Source: Chitinophaga filiformis
Lineage (GTDB): Bacteria > Bacteroidota > Bacteroidia > Chitinophagales > Chitinophagaceae
Reading direction: 5' to 3'
Assembly: GCF_021646545.1 (NCBI RefSeq)
Contig: NZ_JAKIRP010000005.1
Coordinates: forward strand, 310,001-374,000
Length of the DNA: 64,000 bases
Shown one piece after another: positions 45,187-53,106 of the stretch (position 1 is its first letter; every line of letters starts with the position of its first letter). Position numbers and translations under genes: made by a program. The notes beneath the pieces are model-generated. The model was not told the DNA's origin and did not search any database. It saw only the letters and a list, made by a program, of their open reading frames with translations.

Positions 45187-45921
45187 CTATTCCCGCTGGA
45201 TGATAGTTTGACAGGTGTGTGCGGGTGTGAGGTTTAGAACAGTTTCCTGCCGCAGATAAGTGGGTTTGTTATCCGGTATCCGGGGCGTGGCAACGGCGAT
45301 AATATCGGCGGCAAGGTAGAGCCGGTTAGAAGACGGGCGGTCTTTGTGCATGCCCCGCACTTGTAAGGTGATTACAAGGGTGCCTTTACCCGGTACGTTC
45401 AGCGCGATGTCGGTTCCTTCGAAAGGCTTCCGAGGGTCGATTGTCAGCATGGCCGTGTCTATACCGGTGACTTCACGGGTCTGGAAATCGATACGTGCGG
45501 CGATCACTTTTACTTCCAGTGCGGTGATGTCTTTGTGGTAGGCCAGCGTTTGCTTTGGGATATGTAATGTTTCGTTCCTGAAAAGCCTGGGGGCTATAGA
45601 AAAGAAACGGTCGATACCTGCATGCTGGTTGAGCCGGAAACCGGTTATGGCGGTGTTATTATCGCCTGCGGCGATGAATGCCTTGTTCAGGCGATTGATA
45701 TGACCGCTATCGCAGCGAATATCCAGGTCAGGGTAGAAAGTATGCCGGATAAGGGCGCCTTTACTACTGGCTATACCGAAGCGCTGCGCCGCGCGACGGG
45801 TGGCAGCATTCTGCCGGACGAATTCAGGCATACTGCGCAGGTAGTATTGGCCATTGCGCTCGTAGCCTATGACATTACCCAGTTTACGGGTAAATGGAAA
45901 AAGAGAAGTTTGTTTTGCCAT
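45187..45921 (-). CDS. Hypothetical protein with conserved GNVIGYERNGQYYLRSMP start
   Basis: Predicted 244-residue protein without a signal peptide or membrane segment. The N-terminus, LGNVIGYERNGQYYLRSMPE followed by an Ala/Arg-rich AATRRAAQRFGIASSKGALI, recalls the DUF6266-like Bacteroidota group that begins with GxxGSVVG-type text, but I would not assign it firmly. The C-terminal two thirds are beta-rich (LEVKVIAARIDFQTREVTGI, GKGTLVITLQVRGMHKDRPS). Function unknown. It is followed by one small gene and then by the deaminase region on the same strand. Confidence 0.7.
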   Translation of the reverse strand: MAKQTSLFPFTRKLGNVIGYERNGQYYLRSMPEFVRQNAATRRAAQRFGIASSKGALIRHTFYPDLDIRCDSGHINRLNKAFIAAGDNNTAITGFRLNQHAGIDRFFSIAPRLFRNETLHIPKQTLAYHKDITALEVKVIAARIDFQTREVTGIDTAMLTIDPRKPFEGTDIALNVPGKGTLVITLQVRGMHKDRPSSNRLYLAADIIAVATPRIPDNKPTYLRQETVLNLTPAHTCQTIIQRE

Positions 45922-45990
45922 CAGAGATTGTTTTGAGATGCATAAATTTAACGTAATCTGCTGGCAGGTAGTGGGTTAGATGGGTGGAGA

Positions 45991-46023
45991 TTATCCACAG
46001 GTATGGGGTGGTGATGTGGATAA
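45991..46023. promoter_or_regulatory. Two inverted perfect DnaA-box sequences
   Basis: TTATCCACA at 45991-45999 and its complement TGTGGATAA at 46015-46023 are separated by 15 nt. Both match the strongest DnaA-box consensus TTATNCACA exactly. They lie in an intergenic gap without dnaA, dnaN or an AT-rich unwinding element. They may bind DnaA; an alternative is a hairpin with a 15-nt loop, though it has no T tail. Confidence 0.45.
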
Positions 46024-46035
46024 TTGTGAAATGTT

Positions 46036-46383
46036 TTAGTCTAATATGTAGGGCAAATAGTCATAATGTATGTCTTTCAATTCGTACCCCTGGAAGGCAT
46101 ACCCGTAGAAGTAAATGAATAAAATAACACCAGTGATCAGTTGCGTCAAGCCTATGGTTAACAAGTACACAAATAGCGTAAATCTCTTTTTTCTAAAAAA
46201 GAGGCAGACGGCTAGATAAAGGAGAGAGCAATATATGAGTGCCAGGGCGAAAAAATCGTAGTAGAATGGTATTTCGTCCAACAATGAATAGGCATTCACA
46301 CATGCTATAAAAACCGGAATGCAAAACAGCGTTGTTATGGTGAAAAGCTTCTTTATTATCTTTTTTTGAGTTTCCGAAAACAT
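46036..46383 (-). CDS. Small integral membrane protein, unknown function
   Basis: Predicted 115-residue protein with three to four membrane segments (about 12-32, 42-62, 68-88 and a last one ending in LFIYFYGYAF). The short loops contain no catalytic residues. It is the first of a run of AT-rich small minus-strand genes. Small membrane proteins of this kind occur among immunity proteins for membrane-acting toxins, but nothing in the sequence proves that. Confidence 0.65.
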   Translation of the reverse strand: MFSETQKKIIKKLFTITTLFCIPVFIACVNAYSLLDEIPFYYDFFALALIYCSLLYLAVCLFFRKKRFTLFVYLLTIGLTQLITGVILFIYFYGYAFQGYELKDIHYDYLPYILD

Positions 46384-46405
46384 TTGGTCATTATTTTATC
46401 TGATT

Positions 46406-46786
46406 TTACGCGGGCCTTTTTAGCTCAGACAATTTAAAAAATCCTGTTTCTTCGGGAACCTGATACACAGTACCTTTTCTGCCATCCTTAGTAATTAAAA
46501 TCCAGGAATAAGGATTGATGTCATTGTCGCTTATCAATACCGATGTAGCAAAGTGACTGCATATAAAGATTGAAAGTTCGTCAATATCGAATGTATGTCT
46601 GGAATAAATGCAAAGGTCAAGGCGAACATCGCCTTTCAGTGGTGATGACTCTAACAGCACGTTCTCGGTTTGGATGGCTGATGTGTCTAAGTTTGCGACT
46701 GATAGGTTCATCTTTCCGAAAAAGACAGATAAACCTGATAATAAGTCGTCCTGGCTAATACCATCTTTGATAATTAAGCCTTGCAT
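46406..46786 (-). CDS. Hypothetical small protein, immunity-like
   Basis: Predicted 126-residue acidic cytosolic protein: MQGLIIKDGISQDDLLSGLS, then beta strands with DVRLDLCIYSRHTFDIDELS and SWILITKDGRKGTVYQVPEE. The size, acidity and single alpha/beta domain are typical of toxin-immunity proteins. I do not recognise the family. It is 22 nt upstream of the membrane-protein gene and 17 nt downstream of the gene at 46804, all on one strand. Confidence 0.62.
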   Translation of the reverse strand: MQGLIIKDGISQDDLLSGLSVFFGKMNLSVANLDTSAIQTENVLLESSPLKGDVRLDLCIYSRHTFDIDELSIFICSHFATSVLISDNDINPYSWILITKDGRKGTVYQVPEETGFFKLSELKRPA

Positions 46787-46803
46787 TGTGTTACTGGCAA
46801 TCT

Positions 46804-47184
46804 TCAGATGTTCAACAATTGCTCATCATACCAAACATCCTCATATTGGTTATCATCAAATAAAAAACGCCATCCAGGAGGCAAACCCAAATATAGTAAG
46901 GCCTGGGGACAGAACTCCAATAAATGGTAAATATGCATAGGTTTAAAGAAATCATCTGCTTCAGAATAATCTCCTGCCCAAATGTACCAATTAGCTGATG
47001 TCTCTGACTCGATAGGATGTCTTAAACCATTTATAGGCATCACATTCTTCTCTTTAAAACTCTCAATGGCTACACCAATCATTTTATCGAAAGGTGCTGG
47101 AAAATACAAAGCTCCATATTGTTTACATATTGCCTTTTGTACTATAACAAATTCTTCTTCTGTCTTACTTAATTTGTTCTTCAT
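46804..47184 (-). CDS. Imm33/DUF2185-like protein, copy A
   Basis: Predicted 126-residue cytosolic protein. Its second half has a strongly patterned block: NGLRHPIESETSANWYIWAG, DFFKPMHIYHLLEFCPQALL, then LGLPPGWRFLFDD and EDVWYDEQLL. The W-x-IWAG, LPPGWRF and DVW signature is what I remember from a group annotated as Imm33-type immunity proteins, though the match is from memory. The gene at 47257 encodes a protein with the same order of motifs (SGWYVTSD, LALPPGYEF, DVW), so the two are paralogues in tandem. Confidence 0.6.
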   Translation of the reverse strand: MKNKLSKTEEEFVIVQKAICKQYGALYFPAPFDKMIGVAIESFKEKNVMPINGLRHPIESETSANWYIWAGDYSEADDFFKPMHIYHLLEFCPQALLYLGLPPGWRFLFDDNQYEDVWYDEQLLNI

Positions 47185-47256
47185 TGGGTATCGTTTGATG
47201 CCGCTTTTTCGAATAGAGCTTATTATTTTAACATTTGGGATACTTTCGTTACTCGA

Positions 47257-47874
47257 TCAAGGAGTGGACCAAACGTCATATTTACCTTCTCTTATCTGAA
47301 ATTCATATCCAGGAGGTAATGCTAAAAATTGTATTAAATCTTTTCTTTTTGGTAGAAAAGAAAAAAGATCAATTACTTTCAAATTGGCAATGTTTCCATC
47401 ATAGCTATCTGAGGTGACGTACCACCCACTCATGTGCTCAGGCGCCTCATATCTTATACCGTAAACTTCCTCTCCCGCCAAGGCACCATCGTCCACAGCG
47501 ATTTTTTGATTTAACGACGGCATCGAAGATTGTACGTCCATTTCTATGCAAACCATTCTTTGAAGTTCCAGATAATATGTCGCGCTCTTCGCCCCTATAA
47601 CCCAATCAGAAAAACCTCAATTAAATTCAAAAATGCAAAGGAACTCCTCGTGCCGTACAAGCTTTAAACACCATAACCCATATGCGATTGTCTCTTCTTC
47701 TTTGATTATAGCTCGTTCATCCAGAATGTAATCTAATAAAAAGTATATCAGATTCAAATCCGCTTCTAAATTATCAGACCGCTTTAAAAACAACTCCTTT
47801 TGATTAACTCTTTCAAGGTTTTTGGTAAAAAGCTTACTATCATGTATTTCAATTTCTATTTCCCGATACTCCAT
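47257..47874 (-). pseudogene. Imm33-like gene, copy B, split by an in-frame TGA
   Basis: Two frames, 47874-47617 (85 residues, MEYREIEIEIHDSKLFTKNL onward) and 47556-47257 (99 residues, MVCIEMDVQSSMPSLNQKIA onward), are in the same phase. They are joined by 20 open codons reading GFSDWVIGAKSATYYLELQR. The only break is TGA at 47619-47617. A single G-to-A change in TGG (Trp) would explain it. The full product would be 205 residues. The 3' part ends SGWYVTSDSYDGNI, FLALPPGYEFQI and YDVWSTP, the same motif order as copy A. It may be a recent pseudogene, a read-through gene, or two genes with a start at 47556. Confidence 0.65.
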
Positions 47875-47990
47875 AAAATTGTTGATTCCCTTTTAATGAG
47901 AAATGCGATTACTGGCTCAAAAACTCTAAAAGTTGTTTTAACATGCTCGATAAAGTATCTGCTTGATTTGCCTCCCCAGTTAAATGCTAT

Positions 47991-48551
47991 TCAACAATCT
48001 AACTTCTGCCAGGCATGTTGTACACGCTGATTGTAAAAGCTCACCTTCTCGACAATGTCCTCAGGTAAATCTACATTTAAGGTCTTTAATGCAACTAAAT
48101 AAAAAGCGTTCCTATCATAATTTTTAACCGTAAAGACAGCTTTTCTTAACTTCTCGATAATGAGTTTCTCGGTATTAACAGCTTTTCTTCGCACTAAAAT
48201 ATTTAGTCCTATGATCTCGTTATCATCTTCGTTATTAGCTACATGATTAAAAATGCTAAGAATAAAATCTTCATTTTGATCAAACATCACTAATAGGGAA
48301 TTTAACCAAAAACGTAAATCATTATCGCTCCCGTCGCGCTTCTGGTACATATCGTCTATGGCACACTTGGATCTATCGATTAATTTATAAATCCTTTCAG
48401 CAATAAATGGTCTCCATTCAACATTCTTTTCTAATGAATATAAAGACCGGCTAACAAAAAAAAGCAACTCGTTAACCATTATGTCCATCATAGAAATTAC
48501 CTCTTCAATATTATCGCTCTCTAATCGCCTGGCTATCTCATTTCCTTCCAT
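47991..48551 (-). CDS. Hypothetical helical protein
   Basis: Predicted 186-residue cytosolic protein, nearly all helix, with repeating HEAT/ARM-like pairs (EEVISMMDIMVNELLFFVSR, YKLIDRSKCAIDDMYQ, NTEKLIIEKLRKAVFTVKN). No known family was recognised. Acidic, AT-rich coding sequence and position among the immunity-like genes suggest an immunity or antitoxin-type protein, but there is no direct evidence. Confidence 0.65.
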   Translation of the reverse strand: MEGNEIARRLESDNIEEVISMMDIMVNELLFFVSRSLYSLEKNVEWRPFIAERIYKLIDRSKCAIDDMYQKRDGSDNDLRFWLNSLLVMFDQNEDFILSIFNHVANNEDDNEIIGLNILVRRKAVNTEKLIIEKLRKAVFTVKNYDRNAFYLVALKTLNVDLPEDIVEKVSFYNQRVQHAWQKLDC

Positions 48552-48691
48552 ACTAGTAGTTTTTCGAAATTTTTAAATACTCTACTTTTTATGTTGCAGC
48601 ATCTTAGTAAAATTAATGGCCTCCTAGAACAACAACCAATTTAAAGAAATACCGGCAGTTAGTTTACTAAGTATTCAAGATAATTTTAAAT

Positions 48692-49126
48692 TTATTGATG
48701 TCTCAATTCCTTCTCCATTTCTCTAATTATTGCAGAAGACGCTGACTTCTCGCCTGAATAAGAACAATGATAAATATGATAACTTCCCTTCTTTCGAAAA
48801 CAAAACAATAAGTACTCTTCGTTTTTAGTAAACCTGGGATCGCAGTTACCGTCTCTTTTGAAAGTAAATCGCCGTTTTACTTTAATTTTACCTTTGAAAA
48901 CTCTTGTCACCTCCAACATAGCATCCTTATTCTCCGGATAAAGCTCACTGCTATCTGAAACCGTTTCGATTACTTTTACAATAATTATATACCTGGATTT
49001 TTTCACGTAATAATTCACAGGATACATTACGCAGTCGCATGCCTTTACCTTGGCAGGCATAAGAAAAAATGTCAAAGTAACCAGAACATATCTAATTGAT
49101 GTTAAGTTCTTAAGGACGGCTTTCAT
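48692..49126 (-). CDS. Exported NTR/TIMP-like domain protein
   Basis: Predicted 144-residue secreted protein. The signal peptide ends near VKAC; the mature protein begins CDC (Cys30, Cys32), a start typical of netrin/TIMP (NTR) domains. Strands follow: RYIIIVKVIETVSD, MLEVTRVFKGKIKVKRRFTF, then GNCDPRFTKNEEYLLFCFRK with further cysteines. NTR folds are OB-fold-like, and bacterial members are uncharacterised; protease inhibition is only a family analogy. It is set apart from neighbours by more than 100 nt on each side. Confidence 0.7.
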   Translation of the reverse strand: MKAVLKNLTSIRYVLVTLTFFLMPAKVKACDCVMYPVNYYVKKSRYIIIVKVIETVSDSSELYPENKDAMLEVTRVFKGKIKVKRRFTFKRDGNCDPRFTKNEEYLLFCFRKKGSYHIYHCSYSGEKSASSAIIREMEKELRHQ

Positions 49127-49241
49127 TTTCTTGGATCGTTAATATTCCAGGTAAGGATAAAATTACATCTCCTTTTTATTAGGATTATGTCTAATAAATT
49201 TACACATATCTTCAATATTCGCAGTTACAAAATGGTATTTA

Positions 49242-49544
49242 TTACTTACTATAAAAGACTCTACCATTCCAAACATACTCTGGCCCCCTAAGTAGTGTAA
49301 ACTCCAATGTAACATAACCAATAAACAATGCAATCACACACACAAACATAGATTCCACTACTAAACTTTTTTTTCTTTTCAAAACCTTATACCTTAGTAA
49401 GGAAACAAGAATAAAAAAAGTAATTACATAAAACGCATAAAAAACATCTCCGATACCATGACCGAATGTTATAAATCCAGGAACAAATAGTAAGATGAAA
49501 ATTGAAACCCAACCGACAACTAGCCAATAAGCATATCTTACCAT
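49242..49544 (-). CDS. Small membrane protein, unknown function
   Basis: Predicted 100-residue protein with three membrane segments: WLVVGWVSIFILLFVPGFIT, VFYAFYVITFFILVSLLRY and MFVCVIALFIGYVTLEF, with a basic KRKK loop between the second and third. The positive loop suggests its cytosolic side. No catalytic residues. Its genes neighbours are unrelated, as is usual in this island. Confidence 0.6.
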   Translation of the reverse strand: MVRYAYWLVVGWVSIFILLFVPGFITFGHGIGDVFYAFYVITFFILVSLLRYKVLKRKKSLVVESMFVCVIALFIGYVTLEFTLLRGPEYVWNGRVFYSK

Positions 49545-49771
49545 TCTTTATTTTTTTTACGTTTCATGACAAAAAAAATTATAGTCAATCCGTGTATTAT
49601 ATAAGCAATAGAGTTAGCCAGATTTCATCCGAACTAAGTTCCGTTCATCTTCGTGTGAGCGTGGTCTTGTTTTCGTTTTCAGCACAATTCCATGTCCTTG
49701 GCAATAGCACGCAAAGTGTCAATTTTCACACGATAGAAGATTGCTGCTGAGGCGTACAGTCCCGCCCACCG

Positions 49772-50983
49772 TTATCTATCCACTCCTGGAATATATATCT
49801 TACCGCTATGCATATCCATGTAGCCTTTTTTACCATCTAGCATTTCTACAAGATAGGCTTCCGCTTCGTAGTTAGCATAATACACATGTTTAAGAACGGG
49901 CTTGCTCAGCACCTTCCAGTCTGGTTTAACTAACCCTTCTTTGCCATCTTTCCGGGGAACATAGAAGCCGCCTTCATTTCGGATGCTATCATAGATGCAT
50001 GGCAGTATAACCTCCCCTTCGGGGGCTATCAAACCAGTTTTACCGTTTCGCACCGCCTTCAGCAGGGCTTTCGGTTGCTTGGTTTCGTCATAGTAAAACT
50101 TTTCAACGCTGGTATAACCAGTCAAGTGAAATTCTTTGACAGGGGTTACCGGTGAATTAGCATAAATTCGTTTTTCATAAGTCGCCTTCCAATCGTTGTC
50201 TTTGCCTTTATATACATACAAGCTCATATAGCCAAGATAGGAATCGTCAGACCTGGGTGCGTCGAAGGACACAGCAGCGGATGATGCCGATTGGTGTTGC
50301 GTTAATGCGCCGGCATTGCCTGGCCTTGACTTGCCATCAGCAGTGTAAGACAGCACTTTATCTCCTTCAATGGCGTCAAAAGCTCCCTGGCTTTTGTACA
50401 CCAGGTGATCGTATAGGATGGGCGCAATCAGGGTGCCGGTGGTAAGATTTAATACACCGTACTTACCGTCTTTCTGCACCACACCTTCATAATAACCAGT
50501 GGTAACAAATCCGACACCATCATAACCTTCCTTATTGATCAGCTGACCGGTGACCATATTCATGAAATACCATTTAGTCCCAATTTCCACTGGCAGTATG
50601 GCTGGATTATCATGCTTACGCTCTCCCCATTTGCTAAATACAACTTCAGAAAGCTCTTTACCCGTACTTACATCTACCAGACGGAACTTACCTTTCAACC
50701 CGACGGCAGCAGTGAAACCTTTGATAATGGAAATGGAATCATACCGGCAGGGTATTATCGTTGTACCATCAACCCCTATCGAACCATATAAGCCTCGCTG
50801 TTGCACGATGGCGATCTTTTCTCTAAAGATCCAGAACTCCGAATCATACTTCGGCTGAATCACTACCTGATTGCTATCGTTAACAAGGCCCCATTTATGG
50901 CCATCGTAATAAGGATATTTACGGGATTGCGCAAAGCTTTGAACGGTAAGGAGAATAAGTAGTAAGTGAAAAACTTGCTTCAT
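49772..50983 (-). CDS. Exported WG-repeat protein
   Basis: Predicted 403-residue exported protein; signal peptide ends SFAQ near residue 19. It contains WG repeats, beta units with a Trp-Gly or Tyr-Gly dipeptide and a following GxxxIxPxYD: HKWGLVNDSNQVVIQPKYD, LYGSIGVDGTTIIPCRYDS, KYGVLNLTTGTLIAPILYD, KTGLIAPEGEVILPCIYDS and KEGLVKPDWKVLSKPVLKH. WG repeats form an irregular beta fan and probably mediate binding. The middle (about 225-260) has lost the repeat. The partner is unknown. Coding text here is less AT-rich than in the genes on either side. Confidence 0.85.
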   Translation of the reverse strand: MKQVFHLLLILLTVQSFAQSRKYPYYDGHKWGLVNDSNQVVIQPKYDSEFWIFREKIAIVQQRGLYGSIGVDGTTIIPCRYDSISIIKGFTAAVGLKGKFRLVDVSTGKELSEVVFSKWGERKHDNPAILPVEIGTKWYFMNMVTGQLINKEGYDGVGFVTTGYYEGVVQKDGKYGVLNLTTGTLIAPILYDHLVYKSQGAFDAIEGDKVLSYTADGKSRPGNAGALTQHQSASSAAVSFDAPRSDDSYLGYMSLYVYKGKDNDWKATYEKRIYANSPVTPVKEFHLTGYTSVEKFYYDETKQPKALLKAVRNGKTGLIAPEGEVILPCIYDSIRNEGGFYVPRKDGKEGLVKPDWKVLSKPVLKHVYYANYEAEAYLVEMLDGKKGYMDMHSGKIYIPGVDR

Positions 50984-51352
50984 AGGTTGGATTTATTGGA
51001 ATGTAATTTATTTATGTACTGGCACTTAGATAACGTTCCATCAATTTGAGAGAGTCAAATTTTCATTAACAATTATTAAATTTATTCAAATTTCCCTGCC
51101 ACGCTGTACGAATCCAGTATTGACCTGCTGCCTTCTAAGCAGCTGCTCTATGGAGCTTGGCCTCAAATTGCTGATCAAAGATATATCCAATACCTATCCC
51201 ATAACTACTATTAAACGACAAATACGGATTTTCCGACTTTGTAATAACTATATTCATCCACCCTGTCTGATTTTTTCACAGAGAATTCGAGCTTGGTGCC
51301 TGACCATAATTATTAGCCTCTATGTGTTTCTATATCAAAAAGTAAATAGTTC
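50984..51352. other. Intergenic stretch with a possible coding remnant
   Basis: The gap holds the presumed promoter of the WG-repeat gene at its left end and the short minus-strand frame listed at 51135-51257. No RNA gene, repeat or terminator was recognised. Confidence 0.5.
51135..51257 (-). pseudogene. C-terminal coding remnant, beta-rich
   Basis: A 40-codon frame, MNIVITKSENPYLSFNSSYG followed by IGIGYIFDQQFEAKLHRAAA, reads like the end of a beta-rich protein. An in-frame TGA lies six codons before its ATG, and the text upstream of that (GQAPSSNSL) continues in phase without a start. It is probably the tail of a decayed gene; the family is not recognised. Confidence 0.3.
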
Positions 51353-51850
51353 CTAAACGAGCATATGCTCATCACAGAATCTTAAAAATTCAGTGAACAC
51401 TGATCGAAATATATCATTAGGTATCACATTTAGTTTTGATCCCTTGTTTGGAGGAGTATAGAAAAATAACACATGGTTGGGCTTAGCTAACAAAATGACA
51501 TTGTACCCGTCAACCTGGATCCCCCAATTCAAACAAAGACTCTGTCTATGCTTAAATTCTTCTAAAGATTCAATTGAATTTGAATTTACAAGTTTAAATA
51601 AACCTTCAAAAAAGAAGTCCCTCAATTGTTCTGTATGAAATGGTTCCAATTGAGGCAAATAAAATTCTTCATTATGCTGATCAAATTGTTGAAATGATTT
51701 TTTTATGTTTTTTATTTCACCTACCCTGGTAAAATTACCCACTTTATTACCTGAGACCCAATAACACACTTTATTTTTATCTGGTTTAGATCCAGTTTCA
51801 ATTTGAATGGCGAAAACTTCTTTATTTCCAGACAGAATAATATTTTTCAT
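51353..51850 (-). CDS. Imm42-like immunity family protein
   Basis: Predicted 165-residue acidic cytosolic protein. The opening MKNIILSGNKEVFAIQIE and VCYWVSGNKVGNFTRVGEI resemble the Imm42 immunity family as I remember it (small protein starting with a GN-x-x-x-FAI strand followed by a Y/W-rich strand). The last part has LNWGIQVDGYNVILLAKPNH and FTEFLRFCDEH. No toxin gene adjoins it, so it would be an orphan immunity gene. Confidence in the family is moderate. Confidence 0.6.
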   Translation of the reverse strand: MKNIILSGNKEVFAIQIETGSKPDKNKVCYWVSGNKVGNFTRVGEIKNIKKSFQQFDQHNEEFYLPQLEPFHTEQLRDFFFEGLFKLVNSNSIESLEEFKHRQSLCLNWGIQVDGYNVILLAKPNHVLFFYTPPNKGSKLNVIPNDIFRSVFTEFLRFCDEHMLV

Positions 51851-52101
51851 CTACAACTGCATATAATTGACTTCATCCTACATTAACATTCAATATTGTT
51901 TCTAAGCCAATTTACCCAACAATGTAATGCTTTGCCCACACGATTTTATATCATCAGAGCGTGAGTTACATATGTTCCCATTTAAGACAGACAATATTTG
52001 GTTAAATATAGATCATTCATACAAATTAAAGAAAATAACCATAATTTAAACCCCATTGTTTGTCAGTATTTTTACAAAATCAATACCTATCAGGCTTTTA
52101 A

Positions 52102-52359
52102 CACCATAAATGCATCATCACGAATGAACGGGATAAGATGCAGCCCTCTATTGATATGGCCAGGAAGTTAGCCGAGGCCCTGGATACTACTATGTGATTC
52201 TTATTAGGGGAAGCTAATGATATTAATATTCTAAAGGATTTTAAGATGATGAAGCGACTCAATGAGATTAACCAACTTCCTGAGAAGGATAAAGAATGCG
52301 TCAATTCGGTACTGGATGCTGTCCTCGCTAAGTCTAAACTACAAGCAATACTTAAATAA
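52102..52359 (+). pseudogene. XRE-family HTH regulator, C-terminal remnant with internal stop
   Basis: The frame reads HHKCIITNERDKMQPSIDMA, RKLAEALDTTM, a TGA stop, then FLLGEANDINILKDFKMMKR and LNEINQLPEKDKECVNSVLD up to AKSKLQAILK and TAA at 52359. This is the end of the HTH (the RYERDxxxPSIxxAxKLAEALxxxxDYLLG pattern) and the usual tail of a Bacteroidota XRE regulator. The first 30 or so residues, with most of the DNA-binding domain, are missing and the frame begins after a stop. The terminator at 52358 still follows. Confidence 0.7.
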
Positions 52360-52387
52360 AAATACCCGGTAAGCACGGGGCATTTTT
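52358..52387 (+). terminator. Terminator of the XRE remnant
   Basis: AAAAATACCCG pairs with CGGGGCATTTTT (one bulge or mismatch) around a 7-nt loop GTAAGCA, ending in T5. It directly follows the remnant stop codon. Confidence 0.65.
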
Positions 52388-52501
52388 ATCTAGGTATTGC
52401 CTAAGTTATCAAAAACAGGACAAAAATACTCCACCATGTATTCGGTGCCGTGATCAATGATGCAAATCCTAATATTATACAAGTCTTGCTCTTTCTATCC
52501 T

Positions 52502-52846
52502 TTAATTAATTCTCACGTTAACAGTATCCAATTTTTTGGGTCTAGACATAAATACAGTGTCACAAAATATTAGGCTCAAAGTCGTATCGTCTCTAAAACT
52601 GTAGCTTAAGATGGTGTCGCAAACTTCAAGATTTTTCAATACCTCTAATTTCCCATCTGATGACAATCTAGTGATTTGCATTACATCTTTAGAAGTTGCT
52701 CCTACAGCTACATAATCTACATTAATTACAACTCCTTTTTCTTCGATAGGAATATGCAATACAGTTCTCCGATCAACAGTATTGCAGCTACAATAGAAGA
52801 CTAGACTCCATGCCAAACAACATGAAGTGAAATTAACTTTCATCAT
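52502..52846 (-). CDS. Small putative lipoprotein
   Basis: Predicted 114-residue protein with an N-terminal hydrophobic signal and a cysteine-rich end (SCCLAWSLVFYCSC); the last Cys is a plausible lipidation site. The mature part is beta-rich: VVINVDYVAVGATSKDVMQI, LSYSFRDDTTLSLIF. Start may be ATG 52846 or 52843. Family not recognised. It lies between the two copies of the XRE remnant, on the opposite strand, and may have inserted between them. Confidence 0.55.
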   Translation of the reverse strand: MMKVNFTSCCLAWSLVFYCSCNTVDRRTVLHIPIEEKGVVINVDYVAVGATSKDVMQITRLSSDGKLEVLKNLEVCDTILSYSFRDDTTLSLIFCDTVFMSRPKKLDTVNVRIN

Positions 52847-52891
52847 AAGCGCATTAACGAATTAATAATTTTCACTATCTCGATATTTTCT

Positions 52892-52954
52892 CATATACAT
52901 TCGCTGCTCGATGCTTTCCTTGCTAAGTCTAAACTGCAAGCTATACTTAAATAA
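52892..52954 (+). pseudogene. Second copy of the XRE regulator C-terminal end
   Basis: HIHSLLDAFLAKSKLQAILK followed by TAA repeats the last residues of the remnant ending at 52359 (SVLDAVLAKSKLQAILK), 595 nt downstream. It is too short to be functional. It is followed, as the first copy is, by a hairpin, here the long one at 53049. Confidence 0.6.
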
Positions 52955-53048
52955 CTTACTTGGGGGCAATACTTGAGCTTCTCTTTGATCAGGCTGATGC
53001 TTTTAAACGCCTGAACATGTTCCTCCGAGACGCTAAAGCAATACACGC

Positions 53049-53099
53049 TTATCATAAATAACAAAGTCCAGCTGGGCTGGACTTTGTTATTTATGATAA
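53049..53099. terminator. Very long perfect hairpin, 24-bp stem
   Basis: The left arm starts TTATCATAAATAACAAAG, continues TCCAGC, and is the exact complement of the right arm; the loop is only TGG. The hairpin lies between the second XRE remnant and the stop of the minus-strand gene at 53107. The length and perfection exceed a normal terminator, so it may also be the end of a small mobile element. Confidence 0.65.
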
Positions 53100-53106
53100 C
53101 TATCAC

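Noticed and set aside
45961..46035. The DnaA-box pair as chromosomal origin
   Set aside because: No dnaA, dnaN, gidA-type genes, further boxes or AT-rich unwinding region near it.
52098..52376. 92-codon minus-strand frame
   Set aside because: It is antisense to the XRE remnant on the plus strand, whose text is the recognisable one.
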